The translations under genes were made by a program, and so were the position numbers. This document shows, in pieces, positions 52,893 through 62,510 of a stretch of DNA of 64,000 bases (positions within the stretch are counted from its first letter, which is position 1; the number at the start of each line of letters is the position of its first letter). Below the pieces are notes generated by a model. That model saw only the letters and a list, made by a program, of their open reading frames with translations. It ran no database searches and was not told where the DNA came from. The stretch is from Pirellulaceae bacterium. GTDB taxonomy: Bacteria; Planctomycetota; Planctomycetia; Pirellulales; Pirellulaceae. Where the stretch lies: assembly GCA_026004795.1 (NCBI GenBank), contig BPJV01000003.1, forward strand, positions 186,001-250,000. Direction: 5' to 3'.

Positions 52893-53849
52893 TCAATCGA
52901 GGGCGCCGGCGTTCACGACGGGCTGGGTGTGCCGATCGCTGCACAGGACCACTAGGAGATTGGCGACCATGCTGGCACGCTGGTCGTCTTTCAGCTCAAT
53001 GATTCCATCAGCCGCCAACTTTTCCAATGCCATTTCCACCATCCCAACCGCTCCCTCGACGATCTTCGTACGCGCCGCCACGACGGCTTGCGCTTGCTGG
53101 CGTTGGAGCATAGCGGCAGCGATTTCCGGTGCGTACGCAAGATGACTAATCCTGGCTTCGATGACATTCACCCCGGCGCGTTCCAGTCGCTCTTGGATGT
53201 CGCGCTTTAGCTGCTCGGAAACTTCTTCTGTATTGCCCCGCAACGACGTCTCGTGGTCCTCGCTGTCGTAGGGGAACTTCGCGGCTAGATTCCGCAAAGC
53301 GGCCTCGCTCTGCACGGCAACAAAGTGCTCGTAATCGTCCACCTCGAAAATTGCTTCGGCCGTGTCCACCACTTTCCATACCACCACGGCAGAGATCTCG
53401 ATCGGATTGCCATCCCGATCGTTCACCTTGGACGGCCTGCCTGCCGATCGTATCCGCGCTTGCACGATGCGACCGGTGGGGTCTTTCTTTTCCGGAGTAT
53501 CTGAAGAGCCGGTCTCGAAATTTCGCACGCGAAGTGAAACCTTCTTCTTCGTATAAAACGGATTGACCCAATAGAAACCAGATTCGACGATGCTGCCCCG
53601 ATAGACCCCAAATAGAAGGAGCACCCGAGCTTCGTTGGGCGCTACCGCCTGGAACCCGAACAGGGCAATGGAGGCAGCCGCAGCAAGGAGCAAGGATACT
53701 GCGAGGGCAGCCGACAATTGCGCACCGGTGAGCACCTGCGCGTTATTGACCGCATACACGAACAAACCGACCGCCAATGGGATGGCCACCAACTCGGCCA
53801 CCAACATCCACCACCCGGACAACGGTTTCACCACTTTTTCTTGCGTCAT
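52893..53849 (-). CDS. SPFH/band-7 domain membrane protein
   Basis: 318 residues from ATG 53849 ([20 protein letters not shown]), with GAGGTG upstream. Two N-terminal transmembrane helices ([15 protein letters not shown] and [20 protein letters not shown]) are followed by the band-7 domain: [60 protein letters not shown], then the helical heptad part [20 protein letters not shown] and [20 protein letters not shown]. Such proteins form oligomers that organise the membrane or stabilise proteases; the partner is not evident from the neighbours. Complete in length and sequence. Confidence 0.92.
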   Translation of the reverse strand: MTQEKVVKPLSGWWMLVAELVAIPLAVGLFVYAVNNAQVLTGAQLSAALAVSLLLAAAASIALFGFQAVAPNEARVLLLFGVYRGSIVESGFYWVNPFYTKKKVSLRVRNFETGSSDTPEKKDPTGRIVQARIRSAGRPSKVNDRDGNPIEISAVVVWKVVDTAEAIFEVDDYEHFVAVQSEAALRNLAAKFPYDSEDHETSLRGNTEEVSEQLKRDIQERLERAGVNVIEARISHLAYAPEIAAAMLQRQQAQAVVAARTKIVEGAVGMVEMALEKLAADGIIELKDDQRASMVANLLVVLCSDRHTQPVVNAGALD

Positions 53850-54555
53850 TCGGCACCTCAACAGCGATATTTACCTAGGCAATGCCCGCGCAGAGCCTTG
53901 AGATTTCGCGTCCCCCCAACCGACTCAGGCCGCGACCGACGGTGGAGTCCCGATGTGGTGGAATTGCCCACCTAAACGAATAGGCTCATGGAACCGGTTC
54001 GATTGGGCGCCGCCCTCAGCGGTGGTTACGATTTCCAGAGACCATGGGGCACGGCCATCGATGCTTGGAAGAGTCGGCGAAAAGCCACGGGATAGGATGG
54101 GAACCCGCGACCAACCAGCCCGTATTCCCGATGGTCCGTGATTGGAGAGTTAACTTGCCAACCCAGTTTCAACGGTTGATTCTGCGAGCGAGCCCTGGAG
54201 CCATGGCCCAAGCGGTTCGTGAACTTACGAGCCAACTGTGAGACGGAGTTGCTGGCGGCCTATCCGGCGCCCGACGTTTGCCGGCAGCTCGGCCCCCCTC
54301 CGACCATTGCGGCCAAATTCTATCCCCAACCAAAAGCGAACGTTACCGACCAAGCGGCCGGCGAGCCGACCGTACCAGCGGCTGCGCCAGCGGCTGCGAT
54401 TGGCGCCGACATCAGCAACCATCAGCTCCATCGCGGGATAAATCAAGCCCTCAAAGATTCTGCCCCTGAATCGCCGCAAACTCTTGCTTTGGTGGGACTT
54501 GATGGCTCGAAAGTGCTTATGATGAGAATGGCTTAAGGCGTGATTTGTTATTTAG
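53850..54555. other. Gene-free stretch
   Basis: About 700 bases upstream of the SPFH gene and downstream of the tRNA on the same strand. Open frames at 54219-54536 (+) and 54225-54479 (-) have skewed composition and no recognisable domain. No repeat or terminator stands out. Confidence 0.5.
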
Positions 54556-54629
54556 TGGGCGATGTAGGACTCGAACCTACGACCCCCTGCTTGTAAGGCA
54601 GGTGCTCTAACCAACTGAGCTAATCGCCC
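54556..54629 (-). tRNA. tRNA-Val (anticodon TAC)
   Basis: The minus strand folds as a complete cloverleaf. Acceptor stem GGGCGAT with ATCGCCC, D-arm AGCTCAGTTGGTTAGAGC, anticodon stem CCTGC and GCAGG around the loop CTTACAA (anticodon TAC, decoding GUA), T-arm GTAGGTTCGAGTCCTAC, discriminator A. CCA is not encoded. It lies 48 bases downstream of rpsU on the same strand. Confidence 0.95.
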
Positions 54630-54677
54630 GATGTCTCAGCCATCGCTTGACGAGCGACAATGGCAATAGGTGGGAGC

Positions 54678-54875
54678 TTAGCCATTGGACAATTGCCGCG
54701 TGCGTCGAGCACGCCGCTCAGCCCGCAACCGATTGCGTCGCTTGATTTCGCTGGGCTTTTCATAATACTCGCGCCGCCGCATCTCTTTCTTGATGCCACT
54801 GCGCTCTACTAGTTTTCGAAAGCGACGCACCGCTTCTTGAATCGTTTCACGGTCACGGACCAACAATTTCACCAT
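54678..54875 (-). CDS. rpsU: 30S ribosomal protein bS21
   Basis: 65 residues, normal for bS21. [20 protein letters not shown] then [20 protein letters not shown] and [18 protein letters not shown] cover the whole family pattern, with the basic C-terminal tail. Start ATG 54875; the open frame continues upstream to 54944 without homology. bS21 sits at the mRNA exit of the 30S subunit near the anti-Shine-Dalgarno. The tRNA-Val gene follows 48 bases downstream, possibly co-transcribed. Confidence 0.96.
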   Translation of the reverse strand: MVKLLVRDRETIQEAVRRFRKLVERSGIKKEMRRREYYEKPSEIKRRNRLRAERRARRTRQLSNG

Positions 54876-55415
54876 CCAGAAAACTCCAACCCTCTTCTGT
54901 CTTAAATCTAATCTGTAAACGAGGCACTGATTGAGCGGACCCAACTAATATCGCCGCTCTGGTTCCCATTGCAAGAGCGATGATTCTACTTTCCTCCGTC
55001 CGTCTCGTCCAGTGTCTTTCACCCAACGGACAAAAAACATGCCACCCTCCGCTGGAGGCATCCTCAACACTTTGGCGGAACCGATCCATTTGACCTTTCC
55101 TCGCTGTGTAGCGACACCGCTCAAGCGGCTGGTTCAACGATAAAGCCAGCCGCCAGCTACGAGCAAACCCTGCCTCGGTGTCAGGGGAAACGAAAGCTCT
55201 GGTTGCAGCCTCTGGTCGCAACCCTTGGTACCTACACCGAAGCGATTCATGCGGGCAGTGCGGTTTGAGCGATTTCTGAGCATTGGACCGCTTGTGCAGC
55301 GGCACTGCTTTGCATGCGGCGAGCAGGCGTCCAAAAGGGTGACAGGTCGCGACTTTCCAGCCGATAAAGGTTCAGGGTGAGGTGCAACAATGATCCGTGG
55401 TAGGAGGCTCGATCC
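54876..55415. other. Gene-free stretch upstream of rpsU
   Basis: About 540 bases between two divergent genes. No frame has a recognisable domain; the rpsU promoter is expected in the right part but no clear sigma-70 boxes were found. Confidence 0.5.
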
Positions 55416-55697
55416 GTGTGGCGTTCATTTTTTTTTGCCGTAGGAACAATGATTGTCATACTCGGCATTGAATGCCTGTTGATCGACAGCGCTACGCTGG
55501 CGACGGAACAGACGAAAACCATCGAGGTTCCCGGTGGACTGTTCACGCCTCCTAAAGCCATTCAGGTCACCAGTGGCAAAACGATTCGCCCCCCGGAGTG
55601 GATCCCGTGGAGTCTCATCACCAGCGGCGCCGTGGTCATTCTGTACTCACTAACCCTGCCGCAGCGGGGAGCCGCAGGGGGCGGCGGTGGCGGATAG
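55416..55697 (+). CDS. Small two-helix membrane protein
   Basis: 93 residues from GTG 55416, with a near-perfect AGGAGG nine bases upstream, which decides the start. Helix 1 is FFFAVGTMIVILGIECLLID. A hydrophilic loop follows (TKTIEVPGGLFTPPKAIQVT, RPPEWIPWS). Helix 2 is LITSGAVVILYSLTLP, and a Gly-rich tail ends the protein. The PPEWxPWSLxSxGAVVxLYS pattern resembles small conserved planctomycete membrane proteins of unknown role. Stand-alone. Confidence 0.7.
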   Translation: MWRSFFFAVGTMIVILGIECLLIDSATLATEQTKTIEVPGGLFTPPKAIQVTSGKTIRPPEWIPWSLITSGAVVILYSLTLPQRGAAGGGGGG

Positions 55698-56475
55698 GAT
55701 GACAGGTAACATGACGAGGGCATGAGCCGCCCGCCGCTTCGACACTGCCATGTGTTTACCGACCGCCCGAAAGATACAGGACGATAGCTGATGGAACCGG
55801 CCGCCTGCCGCCCGTTGCCGCGATGGTCGCCGCCAGCGCATCCGCTACCGCCAAGGGCCTCCACCTCTCAATTCCCCTCCTCAGAAAGTGCGGTCAGGGA
55901 GGAATTGTTTTACTGCCCCTCGCCGCGCGCTCCGCTTCGAGCCCCGTTCAGACCATCGACGGCAAGCGATGGGGCAGGAAACATTACCACCCCACGCGCC
56001 GCAGCCAGCCGCTCGCTCGCACCGCCAGCTAGCCCGTCAGAAATTCGGTGCCGCGGGACCGTCAGCGGCCTCCGCAGGCCAGCTCCACAGGGTGCGCCAA
56101 GCATTGAAGGATCGACGCCACCCGCACCTCCCCCGCGGGCTGGAAATTGCCGTAGCGGCAGAAAAGCCGAAAAAAATCCAACCAAAATGATTGACGCTGC
56201 CCGGCACATCGAATAGATTCCTAAAACCACGCTTGGTAATGCACCGCAGACCTGCATTAGCTCAGCTTATGCCAAAGCATCTTAGGGGGAAGAATCCCCC
56301 TTTGTTGACCACCTAAACAGGGCCCGCGTCCCCTTGGCAGGGATGCCGGTGAAGCGAGCCATTTTTTGGTGGTTTGCCTAGGAACTGGGTTAGCGGGAGC
56401 GATTGACCGGTCACTTAAGCGTGGCATGTAATGCTGCCCCACAACGAGAATTGGTTTATTGGACAGTCCTTGACG
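55698..56475. other. Gene-free stretch upstream of the LysR gene
   Basis: About 780 bases. An open frame at 55791-56216 is Pro/Arg/Ser-rich and looks like non-coding GC-rich sequence. A hairpin at 56284-56301 is listed separately. Dyads that could be LysR binding sites were looked for but not convincingly found. Confidence 0.5.
56284..56301 (+). terminator. Stable hairpin, possible terminator
   Basis: AGGGGGA-AGAA-TCCCCCT forms a perfect 7-bp stem followed by TT then G, so the T-tract is short. It could end a transcript from the left or be a regulatory structure in front of the LysR gene. Confidence 0.35.
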
Positions 56476-57462
56476 ATGCACCTTCGTTACCTAAAAGTCT
56501 TCTGCGACGTAGTTGATCGTCACAGTTTTTCGAAAGCCGCCGCGGTCAATAACATGACCCAAAGCGGAGTGAGTCAGGTTGTGCAACACTTGGAGGACGA
56601 GTTGCAGGTACAACTGATCGATCGCAAAAAGCGTCCTTTTTTGTTGACGCCCGAGGGGACTAAGTTCCACAGCGGTGCCCGGCGCATCTTGCGCGAGTTT
56701 GACACCTTGTGCGAAGAGATTCGCGCGGCAGGACGGCAGGTGGCTGGAACGGTATCCATTGCGGCCATTTACAGCATCGGCTTGAGCTACCAACCGGAAC
56801 TGCAACGGCGTGTCAGCGAGGTGTTTCCCGAAATCGACTTGCGTTTTCGCTTTTGTCATCCCGATGAGGTGTATCGCTTGGTCGACCAGGGCACGGTCGA
56901 CTTTGGGTTGGTGAGCTATCCCCAAGCGAACAACTCGCTGCAGATAGAGCTGTGGCGTACCGAGCAGATGGTCTTGGTCGCTCCGCCGGACCATCCGTTG
57001 GCCCAGGCGGAAGAAGTCACTCCTAGCCAGTTGAGTTTGGCGAGCCTCGTCGCCTTCGCCCCGAAGTTGCGGATTCGGCACGAGATTGACCGCTATCTGC
57101 GTCATCTGGGTGTCACCATGCAGATTGCTGCCGAGTTGGATAACATCGACTCGGTCCGGCACGCGTTGGAAGTGAATTCGGCGGTGGCGTTTCTGCCGGA
57201 GCCATCGGTGCGTGCCGACTTAGCCGACGGCACCTTGATCGCTTTACCATGTCCTTGGTTGGAGTTGGAGCGTCCCTTGGGGTTGGTGACACGGCGCGAC
57301 GATGCCTTGGGCAGGGCAGCGAGGTCGGTGATGGAGTTGATCCTCGAACATGCGGGTGAAACGGATGGTCGAGGGGCGGAGGCGGCGCGTCAGTCTACTC
57401 GGCAGGCAGGAAGCACGGCGGACGCCAGCGGAGGCGTATCGGTGGCGAATCGTTTTGGCTGA
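56476..57462 (+). CDS. LysR-family transcriptional regulator
   Basis: 328 residues. Start ATG 56476 gives MHLRYLKVFCDVVDRHSFSK, a classic LysR opening; the frame reaches 56431. The winged helix-turn-helix is SKAAAVNNMTQSGVSQVVQHLEDEL-like (residues 18-45), followed by the RKKRPFLLTPEG wing. The substrate-binding domain spans about residues 90-300 (VSIAAIYSIGLSYQPELQRR, VDFGLVSYP, MVLVAPPDHPLAQ). It lies upstream of gltB on the same strand with a 320-base gap, so it may control glutamate synthase as GltC does in Bacillus; this is inference from position. The C-terminal 35 residues are low-complexity. Confidence 0.9.
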   Translation: MHLRYLKVFCDVVDRHSFSKAAAVNNMTQSGVSQVVQHLEDELQVQLIDRKKRPFLLTPEGTKFHSGARRILREFDTLCEEIRAAGRQVAGTVSIAAIYSIGLSYQPELQRRVSEVFPEIDLRFRFCHPDEVYRLVDQGTVDFGLVSYPQANNSLQIELWRTEQMVLVAPPDHPLAQAEEVTPSQLSLASLVAFAPKLRIRHEIDRYLRHLGVTMQIAAELDNIDSVRHALEVNSAVAFLPEPSVRADLADGTLIALPCPWLELERPLGLVTRRDDALGRAARSVMELILEHAGETDGRGAEAARQSTRQAGSTADASGGVSVANRFG

Positions 57463-57782
57463 TTGCTCTGGTTCCATGGCTAGAAGCCTGGTGAGCGCTG
57501 AGGCCATCAGGGAACAGCTTGGAGCTGAGTCCCTGCAGGGACCAAGGAGCAAGGCCTCCAACTCGCCCCTTGGCCGCGGGCCGACATTCGCTGCTGCCGC
57601 GGATGGATCGAGGTCGCCATTGAGACAGAAAAGAGAAGATTGGCTGAAGAGAAGCGATACAGAAGAAACGATCAATCCGTCCACGCGGGAGGACACCACC
57701 TTGGATCGCGAAGGGAAGGTGGCCACTGGCGGGACGAACATGGCTCGTGAGATCACAAGGTATTGAGAGGTAGGGGAAAAGC
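57463..57782. other. Intergenic region upstream of gltB
   Basis: 320 bases between the LysR gene and gltB. No recognisable protein in the open frame that crosses it. It should contain the gltB promoter. GAGGTAGGGG lies 6-15 bases before the gltB ATG. Confidence 0.55.
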
Positions 57783-60700
57783 ATGCAACCACGGATTCAT
57801 CTCCCAGATCGCGTCGGGCTGTACGATCCGCGCTATGAGCACGATTCCTGCGGCGTGGGTTTTGTCGCCCACATCAAGGGACAGGCGAGCCATAGTATCG
57901 TCTTGGACGCCCACACCTTGTTGATGAACATGGAGCATCGTGGGGGGTGTGGTTGCGAGCCCAATACGGGGGACGGAGCGGGTATTTTGACTGCTCTGCC
58001 ACACGGGTTCATCGCCAAGATTGCCGACCGTGAATTGAAGGCAGCGCTTCCACCGGCAGGCCAGTTTGGGGCCGGCATCGTCTTTTTACCGCGCGACGCC
58101 CAGCAACGTGAAAAGTGCAAGCATGCGGTCAATCGCTTGATCGAAGAGCACGGCCAACGGCTGGTCGGCTGGCGGAAGGTGCCTCAGTTGACCGACGAAG
58201 CGAACGTCGGCCCGGCGGCGCGCCGTGCGGAGCCTCACATCGAGATGCTGATCGTCGCTTCGGGTGGCCTGCAAGGCGATGACTTCGAGCGTGCCCTGTA
58301 CACCATCCGTAAGCGCAGTTCGCATCTGTTGCGTGGCGACACCAGCATGTCGGAGCGCAAATTGTTCTACATTTGCAGTCTGTCGACCAAGGTCCTCATT
58401 TACAAAGGAATGCTCAATACCGAGCAGGTATTGAAATACTACCCCGACCTGCAGGACCCCGATTACACCAGCCATCTGGCTATGGTGCACTCCCGGTTCA
58501 GCACCAATACCTTCCCCAGTTGGGATCGTGCCCAACCATTTCGGTTCATGAGCCACAACGGTGAGATCAACACGTTGCGAGGCAATATCAACTGGATGAC
58601 CGCCCGGGAGGGCATGTTGCAGTCCGAGCTGTTCGGGGAACAGTTGCCCAAGCTGTTTCCTATCTGTGAGGCCGATAACAGCGACTCGGGAACCTTCGAC
58701 AACGTCTTAGAGTTTCTGTTGATGAGCGGCCGCACGCTGCAAGAAGCCGTGATGATGATGATCCCCGAGGCCTGGCAGAAGCATGAAACGATGTCCGAAG
58801 CCAAACGGGCCTTCTATGAGTACCATTCCTGTCTGATGGAGCCATGGGATGGTCCGGCCTCGATCAGTTTTACCGACGGCCATTACATCGGGGCGGTACT
58901 CGATCGCAATGGCTTGCGACCATCGCGATACTACCTCACCCACGACGATCGAGTGATCATGGCCAGCGAGGTAGGGGCGTTGCCGGTTCCTGCAGAGCTC
59001 GTCAAGGAGAAGGGGCGGTTGCAACCTGGCCAGATGTTCCTGGTCGATTTCGAACAGGGGCGACTGATTCCTGATGAGGAATTGAAGGAGCAGTTCGCCA
59101 CCCGGCATCCCTATCGCCAATGGCTCAAAGAGCAGCGGATCTTGCTGAGTGATCTTCCCGCCCCGCAGGACGCCCACGGTTTCGATCCCGACTCGCTGCT
59201 GCAGCGCATGCAGGCCTTTGGGTACACCACGGAGACGATGCAGTTCATGCTGCTGCCGATGATTCGGGACAAGCGCGATCCGATCGGCTCGATGGGCAAT
59301 GACAGTGCGTTGGCATGCCTCAGCGACCGCCCGCGGTTGCTGTACGATTATTTCAAGCAACTCTTTGCTCAGGTGACCAACCCGGCGATCGACTCGATTC
59401 GGGAAGAGATCATCATGTCGCTGGAGTGCTACGTGGGTCCGGAGCAGAATTTGTTGGCGGCCACCCCCGAGCACTGCCATCGCCTGCTCATTCCGCATCC
59501 GATTCTGACCAATGAAGAGATGGCCAGCTTGAAGCAGATGGACCATCGCGGCTGGAGGTCGAAAGTGATTGACATCACCTTCCCCCGTGCCGACGGCAAA
59601 GCGGGGCTGACGGCGACGTTGGATCGAATCTGCGCGGAAGCTGAACAAGCGATTCGCGACGGCTTCAGCATGCTGGTCCTCTCCGACCGCGCTGTAGGAC
59701 CAGATGCCGTTCCGTTACCGACACTGTTGGCCACCGGATGTGTGCACCACCATCTGGTGCGTAAGAACCTACGCACCCAGATCGGTATTGCCGTGGAGTC
59801 CGGTGAAGCGAGAGAGGTCCACCACTTCTGTTTGTTGGTCGGCTACGGAGCCGATGCGATCAATCCGTATTTGGCGTTTGAAAGTCTGTGGCAGGCGCGC
59901 CGTGATGGCTTGACGGACCCCCATGAATTCACCGACGACGAAAAGATCGTCGCCGCCTACCGCAAGGCCGTGGCCAAAGGGATGCTCAAGGTGATGGCCA
60001 AAATGGGCATCTCGACGCTGCAGAGCTACAAAGGAGCACAGATTTTCGAAGCGGTCGGCCTGCGGGATGAAGTAATCGACAAGTGCTTTACCCACACGCC
60101 CAGTCGCGTGCAGGGTGTTGGCTTTGATGTCATCGCGGAAGAGACGTTGCGACGCCATGCGCTGGGGTTCCCACCACGGAAGGAGTTTCGGCTGCCTACG
60201 CTTCCCAATCCGGGAGAGTTCCATTGGCGGGCCGATGGCGAAAAGCACGGCTGGACGCCGACCAGGATCGCCGACTTGCAGATGGCAGCGCGGACCAACA
60301 ATGCCGACGCGTACTGGCGTTTCGCTGAAGCGGTCAACAATGAGAACCGGGAGCGGTGTACCTTGCGCGGCCTGCTCAAGTTCCGTGAGGATCCTTCCCG
60401 TGAAATTCCGCTGGAGGAGGTGGAGCCGGCCAGCGAGATCGTCAAACGTTTTTGCACCGGTGCGATGAGCTTCGGCTCGATCTCGGCCGAGTCGCACGAG
60501 ACGTTGGCCATCGCCATGAATCGGCTCGGGGGCAAGAGCAATACCGGAGAGGGAGGCGAGGATCCCATCCGTTTCGAGCCGCTGCCCAACGGGGATTCGA
60601 AGCGATCGGCCATCAAACAAATCGCCTCGGGGCGCTTTGGCGTCACGGCTCATTACCTGACCAATGCCGACGAGTTGCAGATCAAGATTGCGCAAGGGGC

Positions 60701-62372
60701 CAAGCCGGGCGAAGGGGGCGAACTACCGGGTCACAAGGTCGATCAGACCATCGCGCGGATTCGCTACTCCACCCCGGGTGTAGGCTTGATCAGCCCCCCG
60801 CCGCACCACGACATTTATTCGATCGAAGATTTGGCCCAGTTGATTCATGACCTGAAGAACGCCAACCCGTCGGCGCGAGTGAGTGTAAAGCTGGTTTCCG
60901 AGGTGGGCGTGGGCACGATCGCTGCCGGCGTCGCGAAAGCGAAAGCAGATCACATCCTCATCTCCGGCGACGCTGGCGGTACCGGCGCCTCGCCGTTGAC
61001 AAGTATCAAGCATGCCGGGCTGCCTTGGGAGCTGGGAATCGCGGAAACACACCAGACCTTGGTGCTCAACGACTTGCGCAGTCGCGTCGTCTTGCAGACC
61101 GACGGCGGCATGAAGACCGGACGTGATGTGGTGATCGCAGCGCTGCTAGGAGCCGAAGAGATCGGTTTCTCCACCGCTCCGTTGATCACCTTGGGTTGCA
61201 TCATGATGCGCAAGTGCCATTTGAATACGTGTCCGGTCGGCATCGCCACGCAAGACCCGGTGCTGCGAGAAAAATTCCGTGGCAAACCGGAACACGTGGT
61301 CAACTACTTGTTCATGGTCGCCGAGGAGGCGCGTCGGTACATGGCCAAGCTTGGCTTCCGCACCTTCAATGAGATGGTCGGCCGTACCGAAATGCTCGAC
61401 GCCGAAGCGGCCATCGATCATTGGAAGGCCGATGGGATCGACCTGACCGCCCTGCTGACGCCGGCCAAACCGTTGAACCCTGCTTCCACGTTGTACTGCA
61501 GCATGAAGCAGGATCACGGATTGGAACGCTCGCTCGACGTCACCACGCTCGTCCCCGCCTGCCAACCGGCCATCGAGCATGGGCAACCGGTGCGGCTCGA
61601 GCTGCCCATCGTCAATATCAATCGTACGGTGGGGACGATCCTCAGCCACGAGGTCACCAAGCGGTGGGGCGGAGACGGTCTGGACGACGGCACCATCCAT
61701 TTGAAGTTCCGCGGTTCCGCGGGCCAAAGTTTTGGTGCCTGGATAACGCGGGGCATCACGCTGGAAGTCGAAGGAGACTGCAACGATTACGTCGGCAAGG
61801 GATTATCGGGTGGTCGCATCATTGTCTACCCGCCCCGGGAGAGTACCTTCCGCGCCGAGGACAACATCATCGTCGGCAATGTGTGCCTGTACGGAGCCAC
61901 CAGCGGCTATGCGTTCTTCCGCGGCCGTGCGGCCGAGCGGTTCTGTGTACGCAACAGCGGCGCCTGGGCAGTGGTCGAAGGGGTAGGGGACCACGGTTGC
62001 GAATACATGACTGGAGGTCGGGCCGTGATCATCGGGCCGACGGGCAGGAACTTCGCCGCCGGTATGTCCGGAGGCATCGCCTACGTCTGGGCTCCCGATC
62101 GCGACGCCTTCCGCTTGAAATGCAACTTGGGTACCGTGCTCCTAGAAGACGTGGAGACGGAAGAAGACAAAGCCGAATTGCTGGATCTCCTGGAGCAGCA
62201 TGCCAACTTAACGGGATCGCCAGTCGCCAGCCGCATCATCGACCAGTGGCCCGAGGTCTTAAGCCAGTTCGTCAAAGTGATGCCGATTGATTACAAACGC
62301 GTGCTCGAAGAACGAGCGCGGCATGACGAGGAATGCGAGGCGCCGGTGCATGATGAAGCGATGAGCGGATAA
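57783..62372 (+). CDS. gltB: Glutamate synthase large (alpha) subunit
   Basis: 1529 residues, normal for GltB. It makes two glutamates from glutamine and 2-oxoglutarate with electrons supplied by GltD. The N-terminal class II amidotransferase domain begins after propeptide removal at Cys23 in YEHDSCGVGFVAHIKG; RHGGCG-like MEHRGGCGCEPNTGDGAG and HNGEINTLRGN follow. The FMN/synthase domain contains GAMSFGSISAESHETLAIAM, GEGGELPGHKVD and SGDAGGTGASPLTSIKHAGL. The 3Fe-4S cysteines are in CIMMRKCHLNTCPVG (C-x5-C-x4-C). The C-terminal beta-helix GXGXG domain follows (GDCNDYVGKGLSGGRIIVYP). No interruption. gltD starts 138 bases downstream. Confidence 0.97.
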   Translation: MQPRIHLPDRVGLYDPRYEHDSCGVGFVAHIKGQASHSIVLDAHTLLMNMEHRGGCGCEPNTGDGAGILTALPHGFIAKIADRELKAALPPAGQFGAGIVFLPRDAQQREKCKHAVNRLIEEHGQRLVGWRKVPQLTDEANVGPAARRAEPHIEMLIVASGGLQGDDFERALYTIRKRSSHLLRGDTSMSERKLFYICSLSTKVLIYKGMLNTEQVLKYYPDLQDPDYTSHLAMVHSRFSTNTFPSWDRAQPFRFMSHNGEINTLRGNINWMTAREGMLQSELFGEQLPKLFPICEADNSDSGTFDNVLEFLLMSGRTLQEAVMMMIPEAWQKHETMSEAKRAFYEYHSCLMEPWDGPASISFTDGHYIGAVLDRNGLRPSRYYLTHDDRVIMASEVGALPVPAELVKEKGRLQPGQMFLVDFEQGRLIPDEELKEQFATRHPYRQWLKEQRILLSDLPAPQDAHGFDPDSLLQRMQAFGYTTETMQFMLLPMIRDKRDPIGSMGNDSALACLSDRPRLLYDYFKQLFAQVTNPAIDSIREEIIMSLECYVGPEQNLLAATPEHCHRLLIPHPILTNEEMASLKQMDHRGWRSKVIDITFPRADGKAGLTATLDRICAEAEQAIRDGFSMLVLSDRAVGPDAVPLPTLLATGCVHHHLVRKNLRTQIGIAVESGEAREVHHFCLLVGYGADAINPYLAFESLWQARRDGLTDPHEFTDDEKIVAAYRKAVAKGMLKVMAKMGISTLQSYKGAQIFEAVGLRDEVIDKCFTHTPSRVQGVGFDVIAEETLRRHALGFPPRKEFRLPTLPNPGEFHWRADGEKHGWTPTRIADLQMAARTNNADAYWRFAEAVNNENRERCTLRGLLKFREDPSREIPLEEVEPASEIVKRFCTGAMSFGSISAESHETLAIAMNRLGGKSNTGEGGEDPIRFEPLPNGDSKRSAIKQIASGRFGVTAHYLTNADELQIKIAQGAKPGEGGELPGHKVDQTIARIRYSTPGVGLISPPPHHDIYSIEDLAQLIHDLKNANPSARVSVKLVSEVGVGTIAAGVAKAKADHILISGDAGGTGASPLTSIKHAGLPWELGIAETHQTLVLNDLRSRVVLQTDGGMKTGRDVVIAALLGAEEIGFSTAPLITLGCIMMRKCHLNTCPVGIATQDPVLREKFRGKPEHVVNYLFMVAEEARRYMAKLGFRTFNEMVGRTEMLDAEAAIDHWKADGIDLTALLTPAKPLNPASTLYCSMKQDHGLERSLDVTTLVPACQPAIEHGQPVRLELPIVNINRTVGTILSHEVTKRWGGDGLDDGTIHLKFRGSAGQSFGAWITRGITLEVEGDCNDYVGKGLSGGRIIVYPPRESTFRAEDNIIVGNVCLYGATSGYAFFRGRAAERFCVRNSGAWAVVEGVGDHGCEYMTGGRAVIIGPTGRNFAAGMSGGIAYVWAPDRDAFRLKCNLGTVLLEDVETEEDKAELLDLLEQHANLTGSPVASRIIDQWPEVLSQFVKVMPIDYKRVLEERARHDEECEAPVHDEAMSG

Positions 62373-62510
62373 GCCAGACGGCCGCCCGCATGCCGGCCTG
62401 GATAGTTGCCGCCTTGGGCGGCGCTGAGCAGTTGCCGCGAGGCTTTAGCCCACTCGCCGGCACCCGGTACCGACCCACTTTCCAATCCACATTACGATCG
62501 AGTTGAAATC

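Noticed and set aside
54219-54536. 105-residue frame between the SPFH gene and tRNA-Val
   Set aside because: Ala/Pro-rich, no ribosome-binding site and no recognisable domain; competing antisense frame of similar quality.
55791-56216. 141-residue Pro/Arg/Ser-rich frame upstream of the LysR gene
   Set aside because: Composition is that of GC-rich non-coding sequence and there is no start signal or motif.
57350-57766. 138-residue frame between the LysR gene and gltB
   Set aside because: Starts inside the LysR gene in another frame, no ribosome-binding site, charged low-complexity sequence.
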